DNA from: Kaistia dalseonensis
GTDB taxonomy: Bacteria; Pseudomonadota; Alphaproteobacteria; Rhizobiales; Kaistiaceae
DNA length: 64,000 bases
Assembly: GCF_030814715.1 (NCBI RefSeq)
Contig: NZ_JAUSVO010000008.1
Coordinates: 1 to 64,000, forward strand
Direction of reading: 5' to 3'
Part shown: positions 18,780 to 29,431 of the stretch, in pieces
Numbering within the stretch: the stretch's first letter is position 1
Layout of the letters: each line of letters opens with the position of its first letter
The notes under the pieces: generated by a model
Database searches by the model: none
What the model saw: the letters and a program-made list of their open reading frames with translations, nothing else
Told to the model about the DNA's origin: nothing
Translations under genes and position numbers: made by a program

Positions 18780-19814
18780 TCAGAGATGGCCGCCGAGTTC
18801 CTCGATCATGGCGATGGCGGCCGGCGAGAGCGGGATGCCCTCGCGCAGGCGCTCGCGCCGGGCGGCCTGCCGGCGGTCGCCGGGAAGGCGTTCCTGCCCG
18901 GCTTCCTGCATCTCGCCGATCAGTTCCTCGACGCGCGCCGCGAAGGGGGCGAGGCCGCTATTGCCCCGGTTGGGGTCGATCACGATGATGGTCTCGCCGG
19001 TATTCGGCGTCTTCGCGCCGGGATGGCTCGACCAGTCGACCTCGTAGGAGAAGCGGCTGCCGACGATCGCGGCGCACAGGATCTCGATCATCATGGCGAT
19101 GGCCGAGCCCTTGTGGCCGCCAAAGGGCAGCAGGGCGCCGCCGCCGAGAATGGCGGCCGCGTCCGTCGTCGGCTGGCCCGCACTGTCGACGCCGATGCCG
19201 GGGGGGACCGGCCGGTTCTCGCGCGCGGCGAGCGAGACATCGCCATGCGCCATGGCGGAGGTCGCCATGTCGAAGACGACCGGCGGCCCGTCGGCCCGCG
19301 GCGAGGCGAAGGCGATCGGGTTGGTTCCGAACACGGCCGCCTTGGCGCCATGCGGCACGACCACGGCCATGGAATTGATGAAGGCGAGGGCGACGAACCC
19401 TTCGCTGGCGAACGGTTCGACATCGAGCGACAGGGCGGCGAAATGATGCGAATTGCGGATCGCGATGATGGCGATGCCGTTCGTCCGTACCTTCTCGATG
19501 AGCAGCGCCCGCCCGGCGGCCAGCGCGGGCTGGGTGAAGCCGTTTTGCGCATCGACGCGTACGAAGCCCGGCGCCACATCCTCGACGACGGGCAGGGCGC
19601 GGCCATCGACCCAGCCGGATCGCAGCGTCGAGACATAGCCCGGCATTCTGAAGAGGCCGTGGCTCTCCGCCGCGTCGCGCTCGGCCGAGGCGCAGTTCTC
19701 GGCGAGGATGGCGGCGACGGAGGCGGAACAGCCATGGCGCTCGAAAATGCCGGTCAGGCACTCGATGAGACGGTCGAATGGCACGCGCCTGGCGCCGGGG
19801 ACGGGCTTCTTCAT
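18780..19814 (-). CDS. Ldh2-family malate/lactate/ureidoglycolate-type dehydrogenase
   Basis: A 344-residue NAD(P)-dependent oxidoreductase of the type II malate/L-lactate dehydrogenase family, which also holds ureidoglycolate dehydrogenase and delta1-piperideine-2-carboxylate reductase. Conserved segments include ERDAAESHGLFRMPGYV with the substrate His, IRNSHHFAALS, FGTNPIAFA and LLPFGGHKGSAIAMMIEIL. The start at 19814 gives family length; the frame continues upstream with no homology-like sequence. The substrate is unknown, and no neighbour helps to decide it. Confidence 0.83.
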   Translation of the reverse strand: MKKPVPGARRVPFDRLIECLTGIFERHGCSASVAAILAENCASAERDAAESHGLFRMPGYVSTLRSGWVDGRALPVVEDVAPGFVRVDAQNGFTQPALAAGRALLIEKVRTNGIAIIAIRNSHHFAALSLDVEPFASEGFVALAFINSMAVVVPHGAKAAVFGTNPIAFASPRADGPPVVFDMATSAMAHGDVSLAARENRPVPPGIGVDSAGQPTTDAAAILGGGALLPFGGHKGSAIAMMIEILCAAIVGSRFSYEVDWSSHPGAKTPNTGETIIVIDPNRGNSGLAPFAARVEELIGEMQEAGQERLPGDRRQAARRERLREGIPLSPAAIAMIEELGGHL

Positions 19815-20220
19815 CGATCGAGGGCTTCCAGTCGGTCTTTTCGTGACTGTCACGCGCCGGAAGCCTTCCCCGCAAGGGTGCGCATTGCGAAAGAGGTGGA
19901 TATTGCCGCCGATCGGGCGGTTCGAGGCGCTCCAGCGATCGGGCCGGGGGCATCGCTCCACGTCGTCGGCGCGTCCCACGCTGGTCGCTGCGCCCGAGCG
20001 GGCGGCGGGCGCACCGCTCCCGAGCCGGAGCAAGGGTTGACGCGGCGTGCCGATCGCAGCCTCGAGGCCGAAGCGCGTCGCGCTGGGTGGCAAGGTGCTC
20101 TTCAGGTGATAATAAGCCGTCGTACTATTAGCCGGCATGTCATGCGAGCGTCACGGCTCATGGGCTAAGCGGATGCCCGTCGCGCCGGGATTGGCGCTCC
20201 ACATCATTCGTGAGGTTCTC
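19815..20220. other. 406-bp intergenic region before the ugp-like operon
   Basis: No gene is recognised; a minus-strand frame reads through but its sequence is arginine-rich and unlike the dehydrogenase it would extend. The first 280 bases are very GC-rich. The part from about 20100 to 20130 is more AT-rich (GATAATAAG, GTACTATTAG) and is the likely promoter area of the ABC operon. A possible Pho box lies at 20137-20154. Confidence 0.5.
20137..20154 (+). promoter_or_regulatory. Possible Pho box upstream of ugpB
   Basis: ATGTCAT, four bases (GCGA), GCGTCAC. The Pho-box consensus is two CTGTCAT heptamers spaced by four bases. The first half matches 6 of 7, the second only 4 of 7. It lies 66 bases before the ugpB ATG. 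The ugp operon is PhoB-controlled in E. coli, which makes the site plausible, but the match is weak. Confidence 0.25.
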
Positions 20221-21570
20221 ATGAACGCCAAGCTTCTCGGCGCCGTCGGCATGTTTGCCGTTGCGGCGTTGCTGGCCGGTCCGGCCGCGGCTGACAAGAC
20301 CAAGATCGACTTCTGGTTCGGCAATTCGGGCGATATCGCCAAGCGCGTCCAGGAGCAGTGCGACCGCTTCAATGCCAGCCAGAGCGACTACCAGGTCGTC
20401 TGCACCAGCCAGGGCTCGTATGACGCCTCGCTGCAGAACACCATTGCGGCCTTCCGCGCCGGCCAGCAGCCGACGATCGCCCAGGTCTCTGACGCCGGCA
20501 CGCTCGACATCATGCTTTCCGGTGCCTACTACCCGGCCAACAAGCTGATGGCCGACATGGGCTACACGGTCGACTGGAGCGATTACTTCTCGGGTATCCG
20601 TTCCTATTACGCGACTTCGAAGGGCGACATGTATTCGTTCCCCTTCAATTCGTCGACCGCGCTGCTCTACTGGAACAAGGACGCCTTCGCCAAGATCGGC
20701 AAGGATCATGCTCCGGCCACCTGGGAAGAAGCTGCGGCTGATTTCAAGGCGCTGAAGGCTGCCGGCTATAGCTGCCCGCTCGGCTTCAATATCTCGCGCG
20801 ACGAAATCTGGCAGTATGGCGAGCAGTTCCTCGCCGTCCACGGCGAGCCGATCGCCACGAAGAAGAACGGCTATGAAGGCCTCGACGCCGAGCTGGTCTT
20901 CAACAAGGGCAAGTGGGTCCAGTTCATCAAGGACCTGAAGGGCTGGTACGACAATGGCGAAGCCGTCATCAAGTCGAAGGAAACCGGCCAGACCTTCGTC
21001 GAGGCATTTGCCGCCGGCGATTGCCAGGTGATCCTCACTTCGGTCGGCGACCACGGCAATATCGGCCGCACCGCCAAGGAAGGCATGAACTGGGGCGTCG
21101 CGATGCTCCCGGTCTATGCCGGCACCGAGCGCAAGAGCTCGTTCGTCGGTGGCGCCTCGCTCTGGGTGCTCGCCGGCAAGTCGGAGGCCGAATACAAGGC
21201 CGCCGCCGCCTTCTTCAACTTCATCGCGAAGCCGGAAGAAGCGCTGACCTGGTCGACCGTGACCGGCTACATCCCGGTCCGCCAGTCGGGCTATGACTAT
21301 CTCGTCAAGAACGGCTTCTACGAGAAGGCTCCCTATGCCGGCCGTGAACTGGCGATCAAGAGCCTGACCGCCGCCACCACCGAGCAGGGCTCGCTCCCGG
21401 GCATCCGTCTCGGCGGCCTGCTGCAGATCCGCCAGGAAATGTCGAACGGCCTGCAGGCGATCTTCATCAAGAACGAAGACGTCCAGGCTTCGCTCGACGA
21501 GGCTGCCGCTCGCGGCAACCAGATCCTGCGCAAGTTCGAGCAGACCTACCAGGGCAAGACCCTGCCGTAG
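20221..21570 (+). CDS. ugpB: UgpB-like glycerol-3-phosphate/glycerophosphodiester ABC binding protein
   Basis: A 449-residue periplasmic solute-binding protein with a signal peptide (LLGAVGMFAVAALLAGPAAA, cleavage near residue 24). It follows E. coli UgpB closely in places: IDFWFGNSGDIAKRVQEQCD, DMYSFPFNSSTALLYWNKDA, FVGGASLWVL and RGNQILRKFEQTYQ. UgpB binds sn-glycerol-3-phosphate and glycerophosphocholine. A GAGG ribosome binding site precedes the ATG. It is the first gene of an operon with two permeases, an ATPase, an isomerase and a phosphatase-type enzyme. The true ligand could be another phosphorylated polyol. Confidence 0.88.
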   Translation: MNAKLLGAVGMFAVAALLAGPAAADKTKIDFWFGNSGDIAKRVQEQCDRFNASQSDYQVVCTSQGSYDASLQNTIAAFRAGQQPTIAQVSDAGTLDIMLSGAYYPANKLMADMGYTVDWSDYFSGIRSYYATSKGDMYSFPFNSSTALLYWNKDAFAKIGKDHAPATWEEAAADFKALKAAGYSCPLGFNISRDEIWQYGEQFLAVHGEPIATKKNGYEGLDAELVFNKGKWVQFIKDLKGWYDNGEAVIKSKETGQTFVEAFAAGDCQVILTSVGDHGNIGRTAKEGMNWGVAMLPVYAGTERKSSFVGGASLWVLAGKSEAEYKAAAAFFNFIAKPEEALTWSTVTGYIPVRQSGYDYLVKNGFYEKAPYAGRELAIKSLTAATTEQGSLPGIRLGGLLQIRQEMSNGLQAIFIKNEDVQASLDEAAARGNQILRKFEQTYQGKTLP

Positions 21571-21592
21571 TCCTGGCGCCGACATGCCCTGA

Positions 21593-21617
21593 CCCTCGCC
21601 CGCTTGCCGGGCGAGGG
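21593..21617 (+). terminator. Strong hairpin after ugpB (attenuator or mRNA-stabilising)
   Basis: A perfect 10-bp stem, CCCTCGCCCG / CGGGCGAGGG, with a five-base loop, followed by CTTCTTCTTT. It sits 22 bp after the ugpB stop and 28 bp before ugpA. Such a site can stop part of transcription or protect the upstream mRNA, giving more binding protein than permease. Confidence 0.6.
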
Positions 21618-21645
21618 CTTCTTCTTTCAAACCGACCGAGCCCCT

Positions 21646-22530
21646 ATGGAAAAGCGCGCGACTTTCTCCTCCACGACGATCGGCATCCTGTTCGCATTGC
21701 CGATGCTCGTGCTGATCTTCGTGTTCTTCTACTGGCCGAGCGGACAGGCCCTCTTCTGGGCCTTCACGCTCGAGCAGCCCTGGGGCGGCGGCAACCGCTG
21801 GGTCGGCTTCCAGAACTTCCAGCAATTGCTGAGCGATCCGGTCTACTGGAACTCGATCTCGCGCAGCATGATCTTCGGCCTCGGCTCGACGGCGATCGCC
21901 ATGGGCATGGCGCTGATCCTGGCGCTCTTCACCGATCGCGAACTGCGCGGCCATGGCGCCTATCGCTCGATCTTCGTCTGGCCCTATGCGATCGCGGCGC
22001 CCGCGCTCGGCCTCGCCTTCCGCTTCATCCTCGCGCCGGAAGCCGGCCTGCTCTCGCTGATCAACCAGGTCTGGCCCGGCATCTGGAATCCGGCGCTCGA
22101 CGGCAATGATGCGATGATCGCCGTGATCATCGCCTTCTCGTGGAAATATATCGGCTACAATTTCATCTTCTTCCTCTCGGCGCTGCAGTCCATTCCCCGC
22201 TCGCTGATCGAGGCGGCGGCGATGGACGGCTCCGGCCCCGCGCGCCGCATGTGGGATATCCAGCTGCCGCTGTTGACGCCGACGCTCTTCTTCCTGCTCG
22301 TCATCAACATCACCGAGAGCTTCCAGGATAGCTTCGGCATCGTCGACATCATGACCCAGGGCGGTCCGGCGCGCGCCACCGAGCTGATGGTCTACAAGAT
22401 CTATTTCGACGGCTTCAAAGGTCTCGATTATTCCGGCGCCGCCGCGCAGTCCATCATCCTGATGGTGCTCGTCATCCTGCTCACCTTCGTGCAGTTCCGC
22501 TTCATCGAGCGGCGCGTGCACTACAAATAG
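21646..22530 (+). CDS. ugpA: UgpA-like ABC permease
   Basis: A 294-residue CUT1-type inner-membrane permease with six helices. The first is IGILFALPMLVLIFVFFYWP. The cytoplasmic EAA loop reads LIEAAAMDGSGPARRMWDIQ and docks on the ATPase. It forms the channel together with the UgpE-like partner, whose gene starts 11 bp after this stop. The start at 21646 gives a normal N-terminus; a frame from 21604 would lie inside the hairpin. Confidence 0.9.
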   Translation: MEKRATFSSTTIGILFALPMLVLIFVFFYWPSGQALFWAFTLEQPWGGGNRWVGFQNFQQLLSDPVYWNSISRSMIFGLGSTAIAMGMALILALFTDRELRGHGAYRSIFVWPYAIAAPALGLAFRFILAPEAGLLSLINQVWPGIWNPALDGNDAMIAVIIAFSWKYIGYNFIFFLSALQSIPRSLIEAAAMDGSGPARRMWDIQLPLLTPTLFFLLVINITESFQDSFGIVDIMTQGGPARATELMVYKIYFDGFKGLDYSGAAAQSIILMVLVILLTFVQFRFIERRVHYK

Positions 22531-22541
22531 GGGCGGGAACC

Positions 22542-23456
22542 ATGGTCGAACGTACCCCCATCTTCAACGCGATCTGCCAGTTCATCCTGCTGGTCGGCCT
22601 CATCGTGGCGCTGCTGCCCTTCGCGATCGTCATCATCGCCTCGACCCACGACATCCGCGCCGTGAACATCGTGCCGATGCCGCTGACGCCGGGCAGCCAT
22701 TTCCTCGACAATGTCCGCGAGGCCTGGCATCGGGCCGATCTCGGCCACAAGCTGTTCAATTCGATCCTGTTTGCCACGGCGGTCGCCTTCGGCAAGGTCG
22801 CGCTCTCCTCCATGGCGGCGTTCGCCATCGTCTATTTCCGCTTCCCCGGCCGGTCGATCCTGTTCTGGGCGATCTTCCTGACGCTGATGCTGCCGCTCGA
22901 AGTGCGCATCGTGCCGACCTATGCGGTCGCCGCCAACGCGCTGGCGCCGTTCCAAGCGATCCTGAACGTGACGGGCATCAACTGGCTGATCCATGCCGTC
23001 TCGGGCATCGAGGTCAACCTGCAGTGGGGCCTGCTCAATTCCTATCCCGGCCTGATCCTGCCCATGGTCGCGACCGCGACCGGCACCTTCCTTTATCGCC
23101 AGTTCTACCTGACGGTGCCGGACGAACTGGCCGAGGCCTCCAAGATGGATGGCTCGGGCCCGATCCGTTTCTTCTGGGATATCCTGCTGCCGCTGTCGCG
23201 GCCCAACATGATCGCGCTCTTCACCATCATGTTCGTCTGGGCGTGGAACCAGTATCTCTGGCCGCTCCTCGTCACGACCGATCCGAGCTTCGGCATCGCG
23301 GTGACGCAGCTGAAGACCCTGATCCCGTCCGAATTCGGGCTGCCGGACTGGAACGTCGCCATGGCGGGAACGCTCGTCATCATGGCGCCGCCGCTGATCC
23401 TCGTCATCTTCATGCAGCGCTGGTTCGTGCGCGGCCTCATCTCGACGGAGAAATAG
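22542..23456 (+). CDS. ugpE: UgpE-like ABC permease
   Basis: A 304-residue CUT1 permease. The N-terminal helix is FILLVGLIVALLPFAIVIIA. The EAA loop reads ELAEASKMDGSGPIRFFWDI, and the family pattern MVATATGTFLYRQFYLTVPD is present. It pairs with the UgpA-like permease. The ATPase gene follows after a 141-bp gap that holds a nested palindrome, which is an unusual interruption inside the operon. Confidence 0.9.
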   Translation: MVERTPIFNAICQFILLVGLIVALLPFAIVIIASTHDIRAVNIVPMPLTPGSHFLDNVREAWHRADLGHKLFNSILFATAVAFGKVALSSMAAFAIVYFRFPGRSILFWAIFLTLMLPLEVRIVPTYAVAANALAPFQAILNVTGINWLIHAVSGIEVNLQWGLLNSYPGLILPMVATATGTFLYRQFYLTVPDELAEASKMDGSGPIRFFWDILLPLSRPNMIALFTIMFVWAWNQYLWPLLVTTDPSFGIAVTQLKTLIPSEFGLPDWNVAMAGTLVIMAPPLILVIFMQRWFVRGLISTEK

Positions 23457-23487
23457 CGATGGCAGGCAGGGCTGCTCCACGAGCTGG

Positions 23488-23570
23488 CGTCATCCCCGCG
23501 AAAGCGGGGATCCATGAGGGCCTGAGCCGTCACAGTCTGTCATGGATCCCGGGTCAAGCCCGGGATGACG
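23488..23570. repeat. 83-bp nested palindromic repeat inside the ugp operon
   Basis: The outer arms CGTCATCCC / GGGATGACG and the inner arms ATCCATGA / TCATGGAT pair across the element. Each half also forms its own hairpin (CCCCGC-GAAA-GCGGGG and CCCGG-GTCAAG-CCGGG). This is the layout of dispersed extragenic palindromes. A partial copy of one half lies near 50326-50347. It sits between ugpE and ugpC. Confidence 0.7.
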
Positions 23571-23597
23571 CAAAACTTCCTTTGAAAGGATAGCTTC

Positions 23598-24707
23598 ATG
23601 GCATCGATCGCAATCCGCGGCGTCAGGAAAGCCTACGCCAAGAATGCCGTGGTGCACGGCGTCGATCTGGACATCGCATCGCGCGAGTTCATCGTCATTC
23701 TCGGCCCCTCGGGCTGCGGCAAGTCCACGCTGCTGCGCATGGTCGCCGGGCTCGAGGAGATATCCGGCGGCGAGATCGCGATCGACGGCAGGGTCGTCAA
23801 CAATCTCGAGCCGCGCGAGCGCGGCTGCGCCATGGTGTTTCAGAATTATGCGCTCTATCCGCATATGACGGTCGCCGAGAATATCGGCTACGCGCTGAAG
23901 GTTGCTGGCGTGCCGAAGGATGAGCGTCGCCGCCGCGTGGAAGCGACCGCCAAGATCGTCGGCCTCGAAGCCTATCTCGATCGTCGCCCGGCCGCCCTTT
24001 CCGGTGGCCAGCGCCAGCGCGTCGCCATGGGCCGCGCCATCGTGCGCGAGCCGAAGGTGTTCCTGTTCGACGAGCCGCTCTCGAACCTCGACGCCAAGCT
24101 CCGCGTCGCGATGCGCGCCGAGATCCGCCGCCTGCATCGCCGCCTCGGCGCCACCTCGATCTTCGTGACGCACGACCAGGTCGAGGCCATGACGCTCGGC
24201 GATCGCCTCGTCGTCATGAATGGCGGCCGCATCGAGCAGGTTGGCTCGCCGGCCGAAGTCTATAACCGTCCCGCCAGCCGCTTCGTCGCGAGCTTCGTCG
24301 GCTCGCCGGCCATGAACCTCATGGAAGGCACGATCGATCGCCACGGCGTCTTCGTCTATGACGCGGAGCGGCAGATCCCGATTCCGGCGACGCTCGATGC
24401 CCGTCTCGTCGGCCACAAGGTCGCGCTCGGCGTGCGCGCCGAGGCCGCGCGGCTGGTGGAGCCGGGCACGGCGGGCTCGATCCCCGCGACGGTCGATTTC
24501 GTCGAGGAGCTCGGCGCGGGGCGCGTCGTTCATACCGATCTCGACGGGCTCTCCTTCGCGGTTTCTCTCTCGACCCCGAACGTCATGCCGGCCGGCACGC
24601 CGGTCGGCATCGCCATCGACCCCCGCGATGTGCACCTGTTCTCGATCGAGACGGGCCTTCGCATCGAATTCGCCGCCGGAATCGCGGCCCCCGCCAACAG
24701 CAACTGA
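23598..24707 (+). CDS. ugpC: UgpC-like ABC ATP-binding protein
   Basis: A 369-residue CUT1 ATPase energising the UgpAE channel. Walker A is GPSGCGKST (about 36-44), the Q-loop VFQNYALYP, the signature [14 protein letters not shown], Walker [13 protein letters not shown] and the switch THDQVEAMT. The C-terminal regulatory OB-type domain (from about residue 240) is complete. A GAAAGGA ribosome binding site lies just before the ATG. Confidence 0.92.
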   Translation: MASIAIRGVRKAYAKNAVVHGVDLDIASREFIVILGPSGCGKSTLLRMVAGLEEISGGEIAIDGRVVNNLEPRERGCAMVFQNYALYPHMTVAENIGYALKVAGVPKDERRRRVEATAKIVGLEAYLDRRPAALSGGQRQRVAMGRAIVREPKVFLFDEPLSNLDAKLRVAMRAEIRRLHRRLGATSIFVTHDQVEAMTLGDRLVVMNGGRIEQVGSPAEVYNRPASRFVASFVGSPAMNLMEGTIDRHGVFVYDAERQIPIPATLDARLVGHKVALGVRAEAARLVEPGTAGSIPATVDFVEELGAGRVVHTDLDGLSFAVSLSTPNVMPAGTPVGIAIDPRDVHLFSIETGLRIEFAAGIAAPANSN

Positions 24708-24727
24708 CTTTTCGCAAGGAGGCTTCC

Positions 24728-25651
24728 ATGAGCCAGACCCCGAGCATCTCCCATGTCGGCTTCGCCACCACGGCGGGCATTGGCGATCTGAACCATCTCG
24801 AAGCCTCGCTGGCACGGATCGTGGAACTCGGCGCCGATGTCGCCGAACTCGGCCTCTGCAGCGAAGACCTGATCGCCGGCGGTCGCGTCCTCGAAGCGCG
24901 CGCCCGCCGCCTCGCCGATATCTGTGCCAAGTTCCCGCTGCGCTATACGGTGCACGGACTGATCGTCTCGAATTTCATGGATGCGCGGAACCTCGAATTC
25001 CAGAAGGCCGCCGCCGCGGCCATGCTGGAGCTCTGCTCGCGCGTCGGCTCGACGATCCTCGTCCACCATGCCGGCCATGCGCCGATGGGCCCGAAGCGCA
25101 TCCTCGTCGGCTATGACCAGATGCAGCAGGATGCGCTCACCTGGCTCGCGGACCTTGCCGGCAAGCACGGCGTCCGCGTCGCGCTCGAGAACATCTTCGC
25201 CGTCAATGACGACGAATATCGCCAGATGCCGTCCGAGGTCGCCGACACGATCCGCGCCATCAATCATCCGAACCTCGTCGGCACGATCGATTTCAGCCAC
25301 GGCTATATCGAGACCACCCGCACCGGCGCGAACTTCATCGACGAGATGAAGGCGATGGGTCCGGTCGCCGGCCACCTGCATGTCCATGACAGCTTCGGCC
25401 GTCCCTACACGATGACGAAGTTCTACCAGCCGAGCGAAGCCGTCGCGCTCGGCATTGGCGATCTGCACCTGCCGCTTGGTTGGGGCGATATTCCGTGGGA
25501 GACGCTGTTCGACACGATCGACGTGCTGCCCGGCACCGCGCTGATCATGGAGATCGGCGAGCGCTTCGACGCTGACCGCGCGGAGTCGATCGAGCGCGCC
25601 CGCAAGCTCGCCGATCGCATCAATGCGCGCCATGCGGCGATCGCGGCCTGA
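24728..25651 (+). CDS. Sugar phosphate isomerase/epimerase-type TIM-barrel protein
   Basis: A 307-residue AP-endonuclease-2-like (xylose isomerase-type) barrel. Likely metal ligands lie in VALENIFAV (Glu), VGTIDFSHGYIE (Asp, His), GHLHVHDSFG (His) and MEIGERF (Glu). Members include isomerases, epimerases and dehydratases of sugars and cyclitols. It starts 20 bp after ugpC and is followed by the EEP gene 17 bp later, so it probably works on the imported compound. The exact reaction is unknown. Confidence 0.8.
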   Translation: MSQTPSISHVGFATTAGIGDLNHLEASLARIVELGADVAELGLCSEDLIAGGRVLEARARRLADICAKFPLRYTVHGLIVSNFMDARNLEFQKAAAAAMLELCSRVGSTILVHHAGHAPMGPKRILVGYDQMQQDALTWLADLAGKHGVRVALENIFAVNDDEYRQMPSEVADTIRAINHPNLVGTIDFSHGYIETTRTGANFIDEMKAMGPVAGHLHVHDSFGRPYTMTKFYQPSEAVALGIGDLHLPLGWGDIPWETLFDTIDVLPGTALIMEIGERFDADRAESIERARKLADRINARHAAIAA

Positions 25652-25668
25652 ACCGGGACGACGCCACC

Positions 25669-26715
25669 ATGTCTCGCAACGAAGCGGCGGCGACCGCCTC
25701 CCATGTCGTGACGGCGACAGTGCCGCATCTGCCGCCGCCGCCCGCCGCCCTGTTCGAGGCGGCGGCGGCCGCGGCGCTCACCAAGGCCGAGCATGACAGG
25801 CTGGCGCTCGATCTGCCGGCCTTCAACGCGCTCGAGATCCACCACGCCGCCATGACGGAGCCGGCCGAAGGGCCGGTCCGCATCGCCGCGTGGAACGCGG
25901 AACGGCTGAAACACCACACGCCCTCGGTCGAACTGGTGGCAAGCGTCGCGCCGGATGTGCTGCTTCTCTCCGAGGCCGATCTCGGCATGGCGCGGGCGGG
26001 CAACCGCCACACCGTGGCCGATCTCGCCGAGGCGCTTGGCTTCAGCTACGCCTATGGCGTCGAGTTCCTTGAGCTCGGCCTCGGCGACGAGCGCGAGCGC
26101 GCCTGGCATCGCGGCGAAACCAACGCGGTCGGCTTTCACGGCAATGCGCTGCTGTCGCGCCTGCCGCTCTCCGATGTCGCGCTGATCCGCCTCGACGATG
26201 GCGCCGTCTGGTGGCTGGAGGCGAAGGACGATCAGCGCCGGCTCGGCTTCCGCATGGCGATCGCGGCGCGGATCGAGACTAGCGAGGGCCCGCTTCTGGC
26301 GGTCGTTGTCCATCTGGAAAGCAAGTCGGATGCGGACGATCGGGCCAGGCAGATCGCGCGCCTGATCGAGACGATCAATGGGCTGGCCGGCGATTTGCCG
26401 GTCGTCATTGGCGGCGATCTGAACACCAAGGACGTTCCCTTCGATGGGGCCGAGGCGATCGCCGACGCGGCGGCCCATGAGCCACTCTTCGGACTGATGG
26501 CGGAAGCGGGATTCGACTGGCGCGCCTGCAATGCGCCCGAGCCGACGCTGCGCACCTTGCCCGACGGCAAGCCGCTGCCGCCGTTCCGCAAGATCGACTG
26601 GCTGTTCACGCGCGGCCTCGTTGCCTCGAACCCCGCCACGATCCCGGCGGTCGACGATGCCGGCGCGGCGATCTCCGATCACGAGCTGATCATGGTGGAC
26701 GTGGTGATCGGCTGA
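25669..26715 (+). CDS. Endonuclease/exonuclease/phosphatase (EEP) family hydrolase
   Basis: A 348-residue hydrolase of the DNase I/synaptojanin fold. After an alanine/proline-rich N-terminus (about 60 residues), the catalytic set appears: Asn in AAWNAERL, Glu in LLLSEADLG, Asp and Asn in GGDLNTKD, and Asp-His in ISDHELI. There is no signal peptide, so it acts in the cytoplasm. E. coli ugp operons end in UgpQ, a glycerophosphodiester phosphodiesterase of another fold. This gene sits in the equivalent place and may do a similar job on the imported phosphodiester or phosphomonoester. That role is inferred. Confidence 0.8.
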   Translation: MSRNEAAATASHVVTATVPHLPPPPAALFEAAAAAALTKAEHDRLALDLPAFNALEIHHAAMTEPAEGPVRIAAWNAERLKHHTPSVELVASVAPDVLLLSEADLGMARAGNRHTVADLAEALGFSYAYGVEFLELGLGDERERAWHRGETNAVGFHGNALLSRLPLSDVALIRLDDGAVWWLEAKDDQRRLGFRMAIAARIETSEGPLLAVVVHLESKSDADDRARQIARLIETINGLAGDLPVVIGGDLNTKDVPFDGAEAIADAAAHEPLFGLMAEAGFDWRACNAPEPTLRTLPDGKPLPPFRKIDWLFTRGLVASNPATIPAVDDAGAAISDHELIMVDVVIG

Positions 26716-26734
26716 GAGGTCGGAAGTGGCGGCC

Positions 26735-28570
<1,836 letters not shown>

Positions 28571-28696
28571 GGCGGTCTCGGAGGCAGGCGGGTGATCGAA
28601 CGTCGCGGCGCTTTGAGCGGGGCGATGAACGTGTCCGGAAGAGGAAGAAGGTCCGGGCGCCGTTAGGTATGATGATAACGCGATTTGTGGCGATTC

Positions 28697-29149
28697 TTAA
28701 GCAGGTTTTGCCGATTCAGTCGTCGGGACGATGATCTTTCGCAGGAGAAAGCGGTTGGTTCCGCGCGGGTGATCCGGAAGTTCGCCAAAGAGCTCATAGC
28801 CGAGGCCGCGATAGAAATCGGGAGCCTGAAAGCCGAACGTGTCGAGCCATATGCCAGCGCAGTTTCGCTGTCTTGCGATTTGCTCGGCTTCCCGCATCAG
28901 GCTCGTTCCGAGACCCTGGCCTCTCAGTTGCTGCGGCACGAACAGCAGCGCGATGAAGAGCCAGTCATAAGAGAGGGTTCCCCAGAGCCCGCCTATGGTT
29001 TCCCCGCTGTCGGGATCGCGGAGAAGAACGGCGACATCCTCATAGCCAGACGGCCCGGACGTCGCATCATTATAGCGCACCAGAGCGTCGAGAATCGCTT
29101 CGTGATCGGCTTTATCGGGCTTTTGCGGGACGATGACGAGCGGCTTCAT
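28697..29149 (-). CDS. GNAT-family N-acetyltransferase
   Basis: A 150-residue acetyltransferase. The acetyl-CoA loop is visible as VPQQLRGQGLGTSLM (Q/R-x-x-G-x-G/A), followed by AEQIARQRNCAGIWLDTFGF and FYRGLGYELFGEL, the usual C-terminal pattern. A GAGG ribosome binding site six bases before 29149 supports that start over the longer frames. The acceptor substrate is unknown. It is divergent from imuA; the LexA box of the cassette lies in the 280-bp space between them. Confidence 0.8.
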   Translation of the reverse strand: MKPLVIVPQKPDKADHEAILDALVRYNDATSGPSGYEDVAVLLRDPDSGETIGGLWGTLSYDWLFIALLFVPQQLRGQGLGTSLMREAEQIARQRNCAGIWLDTFGFQAPDFYRGLGYELFGELPDHPRGTNRFLLRKIIVPTTESAKPA

Positions 29150-29391
29150 GGTCGACCTCAGGAAGGGTTTCATGGCGTGAAACCCTAGTCTCGGCGGGTC
29201 GGAGTAGGAAGGGGTGAAGCCGATCTCTCCCCCAATGACGGCGGGACGTCGTCGCGCCGGGCGATTGATCCGCTGGCGTGTAATTCCAGGGAAACGGGAC
29301 CGCTCCACAAGCCAAAAACACCTGTTTTATCAAGCCATTGGGATGAGCCGACTCATGTCGATTGACTCTTTCATCGTCCGGAGTCGTTATA

Positions 29392-29406
29392 GAACAAATC
29401 GGGAAC
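29392..29406 (+). promoter_or_regulatory. LexA (SOS) box of the imuAB-dnaE2 cassette
   Basis: GAAC-AAATCGG-GAAC is an exact match to the alphaproteobacterial LexA operator (GAAC-N7-GAAC). It ends 25 bases before the imuA start, where LexA would block the promoter. imuAB-dnaE2 cassettes are typically LexA-controlled in this class. Confidence 0.85.
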
Positions 29407-29431
29407 AGTTGGTTGGTTGTGACAGCGACGC

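Noticed and set aside
19815-20138. N-terminal extension of the Ldh2-type dehydrogenase (frame open to 20138)
   Set aside because: The added sequence is rich in Arg, Ser and Pro with no family similarity, and the family N-terminus begins at 19814.
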